DNA from: Chromobacterium alkanivorans
GTDB taxonomy: Bacteria; Pseudomonadota; Gammaproteobacteria; Burkholderiales; Chromobacteriaceae
Assembly (NCBI RefSeq): GCF_016937655.1
Contig: NZ_JAFHKL010000005.1
Location: 1 to 64,000, forward strand
DNA: 64,000 bases
Direction: 5' to 3'
The position numbers and the translations under genes are program-made. The notes below the pieces were generated by a model, which saw nothing but the letters and a program-made list of their open reading frames with translations, made no database searches and was not told where the DNA came from. Below are positions 45,438 through 53,358 of this stretch, piece by piece. Numbering within the stretch: position 1 is the stretch's first letter; every line of letters begins with the position of its first letter.

Positions 45438-48400
45438 ATGAACCAAGACAAGCTTTGCGTGGCGCCGCGTTTCGCGGCCCCGGTGTACAAATGGCAGGGC
45501 CATGCCGGCAAATTCCAGCAGACGCCGGAACAGGCTCAGGCCCAGCTGCTGGAGCTGGCGCGGCCGCTGCACGTGCTGCGCCAGCAGGACGCGGTGCTGC
45601 TGGAGCCGGCCGGCGGCCTGGCCGGCAACGGCCAGGTGGATTGCCTGGGCATGGTGCCGGCGATGTTGCCGGAATACTTCGGCGATCCGTCCTTCCTGCG
45701 TGATTACGGCGTGCGCTTCGCCTATTACGCCGGGGCCATGGCCGGCGGCATCAACTCCGAGGAGATGGTGATCGCGCTGGGTTCGCGCCGCATCCTCAGC
45801 GCCTTCGGCGCCGGCGGCCTGACGCTGGAGCGTATCGGCAGCGCCATCCGCCGCATCAAGCAGGCGCTGCCCAACGGGCCGTACGCGATCAATCTGCTGC
45901 ACAACCCCAGCCAGCCGGACTGGGAAATGAACTGCGTCAAGCTGTTCATCGAACAGGACGTCAAGGTGGTGGAGGCCTCGGCCTACGTCAACCTGTCCGC
46001 CGCCATCGTCTACTACCGGGTCAAGGGCCTGGAAGCCGGCGACAAGGGCGCGGTGATCCGCCGCAACCGCGTGATCGCCAAGGTGTCGCGCCGCGAAGTG
46101 GCGCAGCACTTCCTCAGCCCGGCGCCGGAGAAGATCGTGCGCAAGCTGCTGGCCGACGGCCTGATCAGCGAGCGCCAGGCGGAGCTGGCCAAGAAAGTGC
46201 CGATGGCCGACGACATCACCGTGGAAGCGGATTCCGGCGGCCACACCGACAACGGCCTGCTCAGCTGCATCTTCCGCTCCATCGCGGAGCTGCGCGACGA
46301 CATCGCCGCCAGCCAGAACTACCCGTTCACCGTGCGCGTCGGCGCCGCCGGCGGCATCGGCAGCCCGCACGCCACGCTGGCGGCGTTCTCGCTGGGCGCC
46401 GCCTACGTGGTCACCGGCTCCATCAACCAGGCCTGCGTCGAAGCCGGCACCTCGGACCCGGTCAAGCAGCTGCTGGGCAAGGCCAAGATCGCCGACATGG
46501 CGATGGCGCCGTCGGCCGACATGTTCGAGCTGGGCGCCAAGGTGCAAGTGCTCAAGGGCGGCAGCATGTACGCGGTGCGCGCGCAGAAGCTGCACGGCCT
46601 GTACAAGCAGTACCCCGGCCTGGAGCAGATCCCGGCCGCCGAGGTGGCCAGCCTGGAACAGCAGGTGTTCCGCCAGCCGCTGGCCCAGGTATGGGCCGAC
46701 ACCGAGGCCTTCTTCGCCGGCCGCGGCAATCAGGCGCTGATAGACGCCGCCAACGCCAACCCCAAGAAAAAGATGGCGCTGCTGTTCCAGTGGTATCTGG
46801 GCCAGTCCTCGCGCTGGGCGATTTCCGGCGCGGCCGAGCGCGCCGTCGATTACCAGATCTGGTGCGGCGCGGCGATGGGCGCGGCCAACGAGTGGCTGCA
46901 AGGCAGCGAGCTGGCGCCGGTGGCCAAGCGCAAGGTGGCCGACATCGCGGTGGAGCTGATGGCCGGCGCCGCCTATCTGAGCCGCGTGGCGGCTTTGCGC
47001 CAGCTGGGCGTGTTGACGCCGCAGCGGCTGGAGCGTTACCGCCCGCTCAGCGCCCGCATGGCGGCGCTGGACGAAGACGACATCGGACCCGAACCCGAAT
47101 TGAATGACATCCCGTCATCAACCGTAGCACCAACCGCAGCATCACAGGGCAAGCAAGAGGAGAGCAGGAATATGGAAGGCAATACCAAGCTGTCGCTGAT
47201 CAAGTCCAAGGATTTTTACAAGCAATGCTGGGAGCTGCTGCCGGGCGGCACCCATTACAACTTCGGCGACCCGGAGCGGCCGCTGGTGGTGCCGTTCAAT
47301 CGCGGCCGCAATTCCCGGGTCTGGGACCTGGACGGCAACGAGCACCTGGACCTGTTCTGCAAATTCGGCGCGCTCTTCGTCGGCCACCACAACGAGGCCT
47401 ATAACGAAGCGCTGATCCGCTACATGCAGAAAGTGACCTCGGTGGACACTTGCGACCTGGAGGTCGAAGTCTGCGAACTGATGGTCAAGCACATCCCTTG
47501 CGCCGAGATGATCCGCTTCTGCCTGAGCGGCACCGAGGCGGTGCAGAACGCGCTGCGCCTGGCGCGCGGCTTCACCGGCAAGCAGCGCTTCATCCGCTTC
47601 CACGGCCACTACCACGGCAACGCCGACAACATCATGGGCGGCCGCAAGCGCCAGGACCTGAGCTTCCCGGTGCCGGAAACCTTCAAGGGCGACCTGCTGG
47701 ACACCCTGGGCCGCGCCGACGGCGCGCTGGAAGACCAGTCCTTCATGCTGCCGTGGAACGACATCCAGGTGCTGGAAGCCACCATCGAGCGCTACCACAA
47801 TGAAATCGCCGCGGTGCTGATGGAGCCGATCTGCGTCAACGGCGGCGGCATCTTCCCGCGCGAAGGCTATCTGGAGCGCGCCAAGGAGATCTGCGAGAAG
47901 TACAACATCGTGCTGATCTTCGACGAGATCATCACCGGCGTGCGTCTGGGCCTGTCCGGCGCCCAGGGCATCCTCGGCGTCACCCCGCACTTGTCCACCT
48001 TCGGCAAGGCGCTGGGCGGCGGTTCCATGCCGATCTCCGCCATCGCCGGTCGTCGCGACATCATGGATCTCTATACCCGCGGCAAGGTGATCCACGCCGG
48101 CACCTTCAACGGCTACCCGCTGGGCCTGGCTGCGATCAAGAGCACTTTCGAGCTGATCGAACAGGACCCGGGCTGCTACGAGCGCATGGGCCGCTTCACC
48201 GAGCAGATCTCCGACACCTTCATCAAGGCCGCTCACGCCAATGATCTGCCGCTGGTGGTGCAGGGCATGCCCACCGCGCTGGTCTACCACTCGCAGGACA
48301 CCATGGTGGACCGCTCCGAGGGCTACAGCGACAAGGTCAAGTTCTGCGACATCATCATCCGCGAGATCTCCAAGCGCTACGGCATTCAGTTCTCGCCGCT

Positions 48401-48530
48401 GTCGCGGATCTACTCCAACCTGCTGATGAACCAGGACGACGTGCGCTTCTTCGAAGAACGCATCTTCGACGCCATGGCCAACGCCCGCAAAGTGATCGAC
48501 ATCGCCTTCAAGGAAGGAGAGGTGGCGTGA
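45438..48530 (+). CDS. PfaD-like enoyl reductase fused to class III aminotransferase
   Basis: A 1030-residue fusion. Residues 1-~540 match PfaD, the FMN TIM-barrel (nitronate monooxygenase-like) enoyl reductase: DCLGMVPAMLPEYFGDPSF, LGSRRILSAFGAGGL, EADSGGHTDNG, RVGAAGGIGSPHA. After a ~40-residue linker, residues ~580-1030 match glutamate-1-semialdehyde-type PLP aminotransferases: LPGGTHYNFGDPERP, FCLSGTEAVQNALRLARG, FDEIITGVRLG and Schiff-base Lys857 in STFGKALGGG. The combination lets the synthase replace a beta-keto group by an amine, as in polyamine antibiotic pathways. At the junction an in-frame ATG (47172) sits behind AGAGGAGAGCAGG, so the linker appears to be a former ribosome site, and the aminotransferase may also be made alone. 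The stop overlaps the SDR start. Confidence 0.93.
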   Translation: MNQDKLCVAPRFAAPVYKWQGHAGKFQQTPEQAQAQLLELARPLHVLRQQDAVLLEPAGGLAGNGQVDCLGMVPAMLPEYFGDPSFLRDYGVRFAYYAGAMAGGINSEEMVIALGSRRILSAFGAGGLTLERIGSAIRRIKQALPNGPYAINLLHNPSQPDWEMNCVKLFIEQDVKVVEASAYVNLSAAIVYYRVKGLEAGDKGAVIRRNRVIAKVSRREVAQHFLSPAPEKIVRKLLADGLISERQAELAKKVPMADDITVEADSGGHTDNGLLSCIFRSIAELRDDIAASQNYPFTVRVGAAGGIGSPHATLAAFSLGAAYVVTGSINQACVEAGTSDPVKQLLGKAKIADMAMAPSADMFELGAKVQVLKGGSMYAVRAQKLHGLYKQYPGLEQIPAAEVASLEQQVFRQPLAQVWADTEAFFAGRGNQALIDAANANPKKKMALLFQWYLGQSSRWAISGAAERAVDYQIWCGAAMGAANEWLQGSELAPVAKRKVADIAVELMAGAAYLSRVAALRQLGVLTPQRLERYRPLSARMAALDEDDIGPEPELNDIPSSTVAPTAASQGKQEESRNMEGNTKLSLIKSKDFYKQCWELLPGGTHYNFGDPERPLVVPFNRGRNSRVWDLDGNEHLDLFCKFGALFVGHHNEAYNEALIRYMQKVTSVDTCDLEVEVCELMVKHIPCAEMIRFCLSGTEAVQNALRLARGFTGKQRFIRFHGHYHGNADNIMGGRKRQDLSFPVPETFKGDLLDTLGRADGALEDQSFMLPWNDIQVLEATIERYHNEIAAVLMEPICVNGGGIFPREGYLERAKEICEKYNIVLIFDEIITGVRLGLSGAQGILGVTPHLSTFGKALGGGSMPISAIAGRRDIMDLYTRGKVIHAGTFNGYPLGLAAIKSTFELIEQDPGCYERMGRFTEQISDTFIKAAHANDLPLVVQGMPTALVYHSQDTMVDRSEGYSDKVKFCDIIIREISKRYGIQFSPLSRIYSNLLMNQDDVRFFEERIFDAMANARKVIDIAFKEGEVA

Positions 48531-49291
48531 CCCGGCAAGTCGCCGTCGTCACCGGCGCGGCCGGCGGCTTCGGCAGCGCCATCGTCAAGTCGCTGCTGGA
48601 AGTGGGCTACGCGGTGGCGGCCACCGATCTGGACGCCGCCGCGCTGGAGCAGCTGGGCCGGGAGCTGGATTGCCCGGACAGCCTGCGCGGCTTCGTGATG
48701 GACGTGACCGACCCCGACAGCGTGGACGCCGCCAGCGCCGCCATCGTCGAACGGATGGGGGCCAGCATCACGGTGCTGGTCAACAACGCCGGCGTCATCG
48801 GCCGCGGCTACTGCATGGCGGAGAAAAGCGGCGAGCTGGCGCGGCGGGTGTTCGACGTCAACCTCAACGGCGCCTTCAACGCCACCGCGGTGTTCTCCCG
48901 CCACATGGCGCGGCTGAAGTACGGCCGCATCATCAACATCGCCTCGGTGGCCGGGATCTGGGGCGCGGCCGGCGGGTCGGCGTATGCGGCGTCCAAGGCC
49001 GGCTTGATCAAGGCGTCGGAGTCCTGGGCGCGGGAGCTGGGGCCGCTGAACATCAGCGTCACCGCGATCGCGCCGGGCATCTGCAAGACCAAGATGCTCA
49101 ACCAGTTCGTCGACCGCCAGATGGTGGAGCAGTCCGACGACGCCATCGTCAAGTCCATCGTGCCGGTGGGGCGCTGGGGGCTGCCGGAGGACATCGCCGA
49201 AGTGGTCACCTTCCTGGCCACCTGCAAGACCAACTATCTGAACGCCACCGTGATTCCGCTGGATGGAGGCATGAGGGTAGGCACCCTGTAA
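48527..49291 (+). CDS. short-chain dehydrogenase/reductase (FabG-like)
   Basis: A 254-residue cytosolic Rossmann enzyme with cofactor motif TGAAGGFG, NNAG, catalytic Ser in NIASVAG, and YxxxK in AYAASKAG, ending in the usual NATVIPLDGGM. Asp at the end of strand 2 (ATDLDAAA) predicts NAD(H) preference. The GTG start overlaps the previous stop (GTGA), so it is translated with the synthase. It probably reduces a beta-keto intermediate or acts on an aldehyde/alcohol of the product. Its TAA is shared with the first base of a decayed family A element. Confidence 0.9.
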   Translation: MTRQVAVVTGAAGGFGSAIVKSLLEVGYAVAATDLDAAALEQLGRELDCPDSLRGFVMDVTDPDSVDAASAAIVERMGASITVLVNNAGVIGRGYCMAEKSGELARRVFDVNLNGAFNATAVFSRHMARLKYGRIINIASVAGIWGAAGGSAYAASKAGLIKASESWARELGPLNISVTAIAPGICKTKMLNQFVDRQMVEQSDDAIVKSIVPVGRWGLPEDIAEVVTFLATCKTNYLNATVIPLDGGMRVGTL

Positions 49292-49375
49292 GAACCTGTC
49301 CAAGGCCTGCTGCGCTTCGGCGACACGGAGTTGAAACCGGTTTCGCTCTAGCTCGAGAGACTTGGATCAGGTTCT
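49291..49375. repeat. family A-like element, short decayed copy
   Basis: AGAACCTGTCCAAG at the left faces CTTGGATCAGGTTCT at the right (one extra base), 85 bp in all. The interior has GGCCTGCTGCGCTTCGGCGA, like the copy at 58066. The left end supplies the last base of the SDR stop codon. Confidence 0.7.
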
Positions 49376-49397
49376 GCAATATCGCGAGACGCAGAAT

Positions 49398-49422
49398 CGG
49401 GGGCCGGCCGCGCCGGCCCCCG
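49398..49422. terminator. strong hairpin before the thioester reductase gene
   Basis: CGGGGGCCGGC and GCCGGCCCCCG pair perfectly over 11 bp with a CGC loop. There is no T-run, so it is more likely an attenuator or mRNA-stability stem than a full terminator. It lies 32 bp upstream of the next start codon. Confidence 0.4.
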
Positions 49423-49454
49423 ACTGGAATCAACCCAAATCATAAGGTGAAGTC

Positions 49455-50711
49455 ATGGATTACCGAGCCAAGACCAGCGTCAAGAACATCGTGCTGACCG
49501 GTCCCACCGGCGTGCTGGGCGGCCGTTTGCTGCAGGAAATACTGGCCACCACCGACGCCAACGTCTATTGCGTGGTGCGGGCCGAGAACAAGGACGCCGC
49601 GCGCGCCCGCATCGAGGACGTGCTGTATTGCTACGACGAGGGCCGCAAGCTGGCCACCGAAACCTGGCGCATCATCCCGGTGCTGGGCGACATCAGCCAG
49701 CCGATGCTGGGCCTGGACGCCAGCGCCTACCGCGACCTGGCTCACTTGGCGGACCTGGTGCTGCACTGCGCGGCCAACGTCAGCCTGGTGGCTTCCTACA
49801 ACAAGATCGCCCCGGTCAACGTGGGCGGCACCGCCAATCTGATCGAACTGTGCCTGGCCGGCAAGGCACCGCTGCTGTTCACCTCCAGCTTCAGCATGGT
49901 GGGCGACAAGCTGTACCAGCCGGACTTCGTGCTGCGCGAGACCGATCTGGACGTGGGCCAGGGCTTCGTCAACATGGACTACGAACGCTCCAAGTTCACC
50001 GCCGAGCGCATGGTGCACGAGGCCGGCGAGCGCGGCCTGGACTGGGTCATCGTGCGCCCGGGCAATATCTGGGGCGACAGCCAGACCGGCTGCTACCCGC
50101 TGAAGCAGACCAAGGTCAAGGGCATCTACTACGAAATGATCAAGTCGCTGGTGGAAACCGGGCTCACCTTCGCCTCGGACGAAGCCTTCGACATCTCGCC
50201 GGTGGACTATGTGGCCCAGGCCACGCTGTTCGCGGCGATGAATCTGCAATCCAGCAATCGCCGCACCTACAACCTGACCAATCCGCGCCCAATCAACTAC
50301 GACGGCATCGTCGCCCGCCTGCGCGGCTACGGCTACACCCTGCGCGACGTGCCGTCCAAGGACTACTTCGAAGCGCTGCAGGAAGGCCGCATGCACCGCG
50401 GCGGCGCCGGCTACCGCTCCACCTTCACCGATCTGATGGCCATCTTCTACGACGGCAGCGATTGCAAGGAACACGCCAAGTACGACACCAGCGAAATCCA
50501 GGAGCTGCTGGCCAACACCGACATCCGCTGCCCGGATTCCGACCAGGCGCTGTTCGGCCGCTATCTGGACTACGCGTGCAAGGTCGGCTTCCTGAACGCC
50601 CCGGCGGCGCAGTCCCCGCTGGCGGAAATCAAGCGTCACACCAGCATGGCCGGCGGCTATATGGAGAGCCTGTACGACGCCGACCTGAGCGACGCGGCGG
50701 CGGTGCGCTGA
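49455..50711 (+). CDS. stand-alone thioester reductase (NAD-binding 4 family)
   Basis: A 418-residue extended-SDR protein: VLTGPTGVLGGRLLQEIL cofactor loop, TSSFSMVGD (catalytic Ser region), YERSK as the YxxxK pair, and VIVRPGNIWGD, all typical of thioester reductase domains (Lys2/CAR/NRPS R-domains). It should release the acyl chain from its carrier protein as an aldehyde or alcohol using NAD(P)H. A separate thioester reductase also follows the PUFA-like genes in zeamine-type clusters as I recall. The aldehyde could be transaminated by the aminotransferase to a terminal amine. The next gene starts 1 bp after its stop. Confidence 0.9.
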   Translation: MDYRAKTSVKNIVLTGPTGVLGGRLLQEILATTDANVYCVVRAENKDAARARIEDVLYCYDEGRKLATETWRIIPVLGDISQPMLGLDASAYRDLAHLADLVLHCAANVSLVASYNKIAPVNVGGTANLIELCLAGKAPLLFTSSFSMVGDKLYQPDFVLRETDLDVGQGFVNMDYERSKFTAERMVHEAGERGLDWVIVRPGNIWGDSQTGCYPLKQTKVKGIYYEMIKSLVETGLTFASDEAFDISPVDYVAQATLFAAMNLQSSNRRTYNLTNPRPINYDGIVARLRGYGYTLRDVPSKDYFEALQEGRMHRGGAGYRSTFTDLMAIFYDGSDCKEHAKYDTSEIQELLANTDIRCPDSDQALFGRYLDYACKVGFLNAPAAQSPLAEIKRHTSMAGGYMESLYDADLSDAAAVR

Positions 50712-50712
50712 G

Positions 50713-51555
50713 ATGCTGGCCGACGAGGAAGCGCTGATCGAAGCGCCGGGGGAGCTCGAAAAACCGTCGCGAGCGGTTCGAGAGCAAGACGCACCGCGCG
50801 CAGCGACCGAGATAGTACAAGGAGTACAGCGAGGGAGCGAGCACGGAGCAACGCAGCTATCGGACGGCGCAGCAGGTTTTTCGAGGTCCCCACCGGTCGC
50901 GGAACTGCTGCTGGACTACCAGGTGCTGAGCAACGGCGAGCCGATAGGCCGGCTGCGCACCGAGCGCCGCCGCGGCTGGCTGGACGACCTGCCGGTGCTG
51001 CAGGTCAGCAACCGGATGGACCTGCGCTGCAGCGGCCTGTGGTTCGACTACTCGCTGCAATCGGACGAGAGCATGGACTTCGGCGCCGACGGCCTGTGCC
51101 GCTACGCCGGCGTCTCCGACGAGGACGGCGACAAGACCGTGATCAAGGGCCGGCTGCGCCAGGGCGTGCTGACCCTGCGTCTGCACGACGGCCAGCTGGA
51201 AGTGCGCCGCTTCAAGCTGGGGGATTTCGACGCCAGCAGCGAAGACGCCGCCGAACGCTTCCTCGCCGGCGGCCAGGCCGAGGCCACGCTGCGGGTGCTG
51301 GACCTTGAGCACTTCGACATCGACGAAGTCCGCTACCAGCGGCTGCCGGATGAAACGCTGGACCTATTGGGCCAGCCGCGGCAGACGAGGGTGGTGGCCT
51401 ATCAATCAAAGCGGCGCAAGATCAGCGGCACCGGCTGGTATCTGTCCGACGACGGCGGCGAAGTGCTGGTGCGCCAGAGCAGCCGCGAGCGCGGCGACCA
51501 CAACGAAGTGATATTGACCGATTGGGAAAGCAAACCATGCCAAATCAAGACTTAG
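50713..51555 (+). CDS. DUF6134-like protein with repeat-derived N-terminus
   Basis: A 280-residue protein. Residues ~68-280 form a beta-rich domain (LLDYQVLSNGEPIGRLRTER, LWFDYSLQSDESMDF, VIKGRLRQGVLTLRL) that resembles DUF6134 proteins; no reaction is known for that family, and no signal peptide is visible. Residues 15-58 are encoded by a 131-bp inverted-repeat element at 50755-50885 that runs in frame into the gene, so the present N-terminus is probably an insertion product or the gene uses a different start. The gene starts 1 bp after the thioester reductase stop and overlaps the omega-amidase by 19 bp, so it is co-translated and probably has a role in the pathway. Confidence 0.65.
   Translation: MLADEEALIEAPGELEKPSRAVREQDAPRAATEIVQGVQRGSEHGATQLSDGAAGFSRSPPVAELLLDYQVLSNGEPIGRLRTERRRGWLDDLPVLQVSNRMDLRCSGLWFDYSLQSDESMDFGADGLCRYAGVSDEDGDKTVIKGRLRQGVLTLRLHDGQLEVRRFKLGDFDASSEDAAERFLAGGQAEATLRVLDLEHFDIDEVRYQRLPDETLDLLGQPRQTRVVAYQSKRRKISGTGWYLSDDGGEVLVRQSSRERGDHNEVILTDWESKPCQIKT
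50755..50885. repeat. 131-bp inverted-repeat element inside a coding region
   Basis: Perfect 11-bp ends CTCGAAAAACC / GGTTTTTCGAG. The interior is rich in short dyads (GTCGCGAGCGGTTCGAG; GATAGTACAAGGAGTACAG) and resembles the GTAC-centred core of family A without matching its ends. I found no clear target-site duplication. It is read through in frame by the DUF6134-like gene. Confidence 0.75.
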
Positions 51556-52316
51556 CCGTCACCCTGGTGCAAAGCGACATCGCCTGGGAATCGGTGGATC
51601 AGAACCTGCAGCGGATGGAGCGCCACCTGAGCGCGGTGAACGACAGCCAGCTGATCGTGCTGCCGGAAATGTTCACCACCGGCTTCAGCATGCGGCCGGA
51701 AAAAATCGCCGAAACCATGGACGGCAAGGCGGTGCAATGGCTGCGCGACACCGCGCGCGCCAAGCGCGCCGATCTGGTGGGCAGCGTGGCGATAGAAGAC
51801 CAGGGCCGCTACTACAACCGCCTGTTGTGGGCCAAGGCCGACGGCAGCCTGTTCAGCTACGACAAGAAGCATCTGTTCAGCTTCGCCGGCGAGCACGAGC
51901 ACTACACCGCCGGCGACGCGCCGCTGATCGTCAAGGTGGACGGCTGGTCGGTGGCCGCCTTCGTCTGCTACGACCTGCGTTTCCCGGTCTGGTCGCGCAA
52001 CAACAACAGCCAGTACGACCTGGCGCTCTACATCGCCAGTTGGCCGGAGCGCCGCGCCAAGCACTGGCAGACGCTGCTGCCGGCGCGGGCGATCGAAAAC
52101 CAGGCCTTCGTCATCGGCGTCAACCGCGTGGGCGTGGACGGCAACGACATCCGCTACAGCGGCGACTCCATGCTGATAGACCCGCTGGGCGACACCCTGT
52201 ACCACGGCCGCCAGCTGGAAAGCGTGTATCAGGCCCGGCTGTCGCGCGCGCAGCTGGACGATGTGCGCGCCCAGTTTCCTTTCCTGAAGGACGCGGACCG
52301 TTATCAACTCGTTTGA
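51537..52316 (+). CDS. yafV: omega-amidase / nitrilase-superfamily hydrolase (YafV/Nit2-like)
   Basis: A 259-residue C-N hydrolase with the Glu44 (LPEMFTTGFS), Lys110 (YDKKHLF) and Cys144 (FVCYDLRFPVW) triad. It follows E. coli YafV closely as I remember it (EHEHYTAGDAP, LYIASWPERRAKHWQTLLPA, GVNRVGVDGNDIRYSGDS). YafV/Nit2 omega-amidases hydrolyse alpha-ketoglutaramate to 2-oxoglutarate and ammonia. That compound is what an aminotransferase produces when it uses glutamine as donor, so this gene would pull the cluster's transamination forward (inference). The ATG 51537 overlaps the upstream gene by 19 bp. Housekeeping amide repair is the alternative. Confidence 0.9.
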   Translation: MPNQDLAVTLVQSDIAWESVDQNLQRMERHLSAVNDSQLIVLPEMFTTGFSMRPEKIAETMDGKAVQWLRDTARAKRADLVGSVAIEDQGRYYNRLLWAKADGSLFSYDKKHLFSFAGEHEHYTAGDAPLIVKVDGWSVAAFVCYDLRFPVWSRNNNSQYDLALYIASWPERRAKHWQTLLPARAIENQAFVIGVNRVGVDGNDIRYSGDSMLIDPLGDTLYHGRQLESVYQARLSRAQLDDVRAQFPFLKDADRYQLV

Positions 52317-52410
52317 CAGCGCCACGGCAATGGAAAGAGGCGGACGACTCCTGCGGCTGCGCGGAGTTTTCCGCTGTTTCGGTTCTCCTTCGGCTTCTAC
52401 GGAAAGTGAA

Positions 52411-53358
52411 ATGCACCAAGCCACAACAAGAGAAAAAGTCATCGAATTCCAGTCGGTGACCAAGCGCTTCAACGACTACACCGCGGTCAACGACGTTTCG
52501 CTGGACATCCACCGCGGCGAATTCGTCGCCCTGCTGGGGCCCAACGGCGCCGGCAAGACCACGCTGGTGGAAATGCTGGAGGGACTGAAACAGCCGGAGG
52601 CCGGCACGATACGCATCCTGGGGCGCAGCTGGCAGAAAGACGAAAGCTATCTGCGCCACCGGCTGGCCGGGGTGTTGCAGGAGTCGCTGTTCATCAACAA
52701 GCTGCGGGTGGACGAAACCGTCAACCTGTTCGCCAGCTTCTACGGCAGGCCGCGCAGCCGCGCCGACGAGGTGCTGGAGCTGGTGGAACTGATCCCCAAG
52801 CGCAAGGTGATGGTGGAAGGGCTGTCCGGCGGCCAGCGCCAGCGGCTGGCCCTGGCCATCTCCATCCTCAACCAGCCGGAAATCCTGATCCTGGACGAAC
52901 CCACCACCGGCCTGGACCCGCAAGTGCGGCGCGGCACCTGGGACATCCTGCGCAAGCTCAACAAGGAGCTGGGCTCCACCATGTTGCTGACCACCCACTA
53001 CATGGAAGAAGCCGAATACCTGTGCGACCGCATCTGCATCATGCACCAGGGCCGCATCCTGACCCAGGGCACGCTGGACGAACTGCTGGCGGCGCACGAG
53101 CCGGGCGAAGTGGTGGAATACCGGGTCAAGAGCGGCGCCGGCGGCGCCGAGCCCAAACACAAGGACAACATCATCAGCTACAGCTACGACCAAGCGTCCG
53201 CCAAGGCGCGGCTGCTGGTGCGCAACGGCTCGGCCTTCCTGTTCCGCCTGTCCGAGTTCATCCGCGAACAACAAATCGACATCGACGAAATCATCGTGCG
53301 CAAGAAAACGCTGGACGATTTATTCCTGTCACTGGCCGGCCGAGGTTTCCATGAATAA
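52411..53358 (+). CDS. ABC-2 type exporter ATPase (DrrA/CcmA-like)
   Basis: A 315-residue ATPase: Walker A GPNGAGKTT, Q-loop LQESLF, signature LSGGQRQR, Walker B ILILDEPTTGLDPQ and H-loop TTHYMEEAEYL, with a ~85-residue C-terminal extension ending KTLDDLFLSLAGRG as in drug-export ATPases. I chose ATG 52411 (GGAAAGTGA upstream); the frame is open from 52330. It overlaps the permease gene by 8 bp. Its place behind the biosynthetic genes makes it the probable exporter of, or self-protection against, the cluster's product. Confidence 0.9.
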   Translation: MHQATTREKVIEFQSVTKRFNDYTAVNDVSLDIHRGEFVALLGPNGAGKTTLVEMLEGLKQPEAGTIRILGRSWQKDESYLRHRLAGVLQESLFINKLRVDETVNLFASFYGRPRSRADEVLELVELIPKRKVMVEGLSGGQRQRLALAISILNQPEILILDEPTTGLDPQVRRGTWDILRKLNKELGSTMLLTTHYMEEAEYLCDRICIMHQGRILTQGTLDELLAAHEPGEVVEYRVKSGAGGAEPKHKDNIISYSYDQASAKARLLVRNGSAFLFRLSEFIREQQIDIDEIIVRKKTLDDLFLSLAGRGFHE

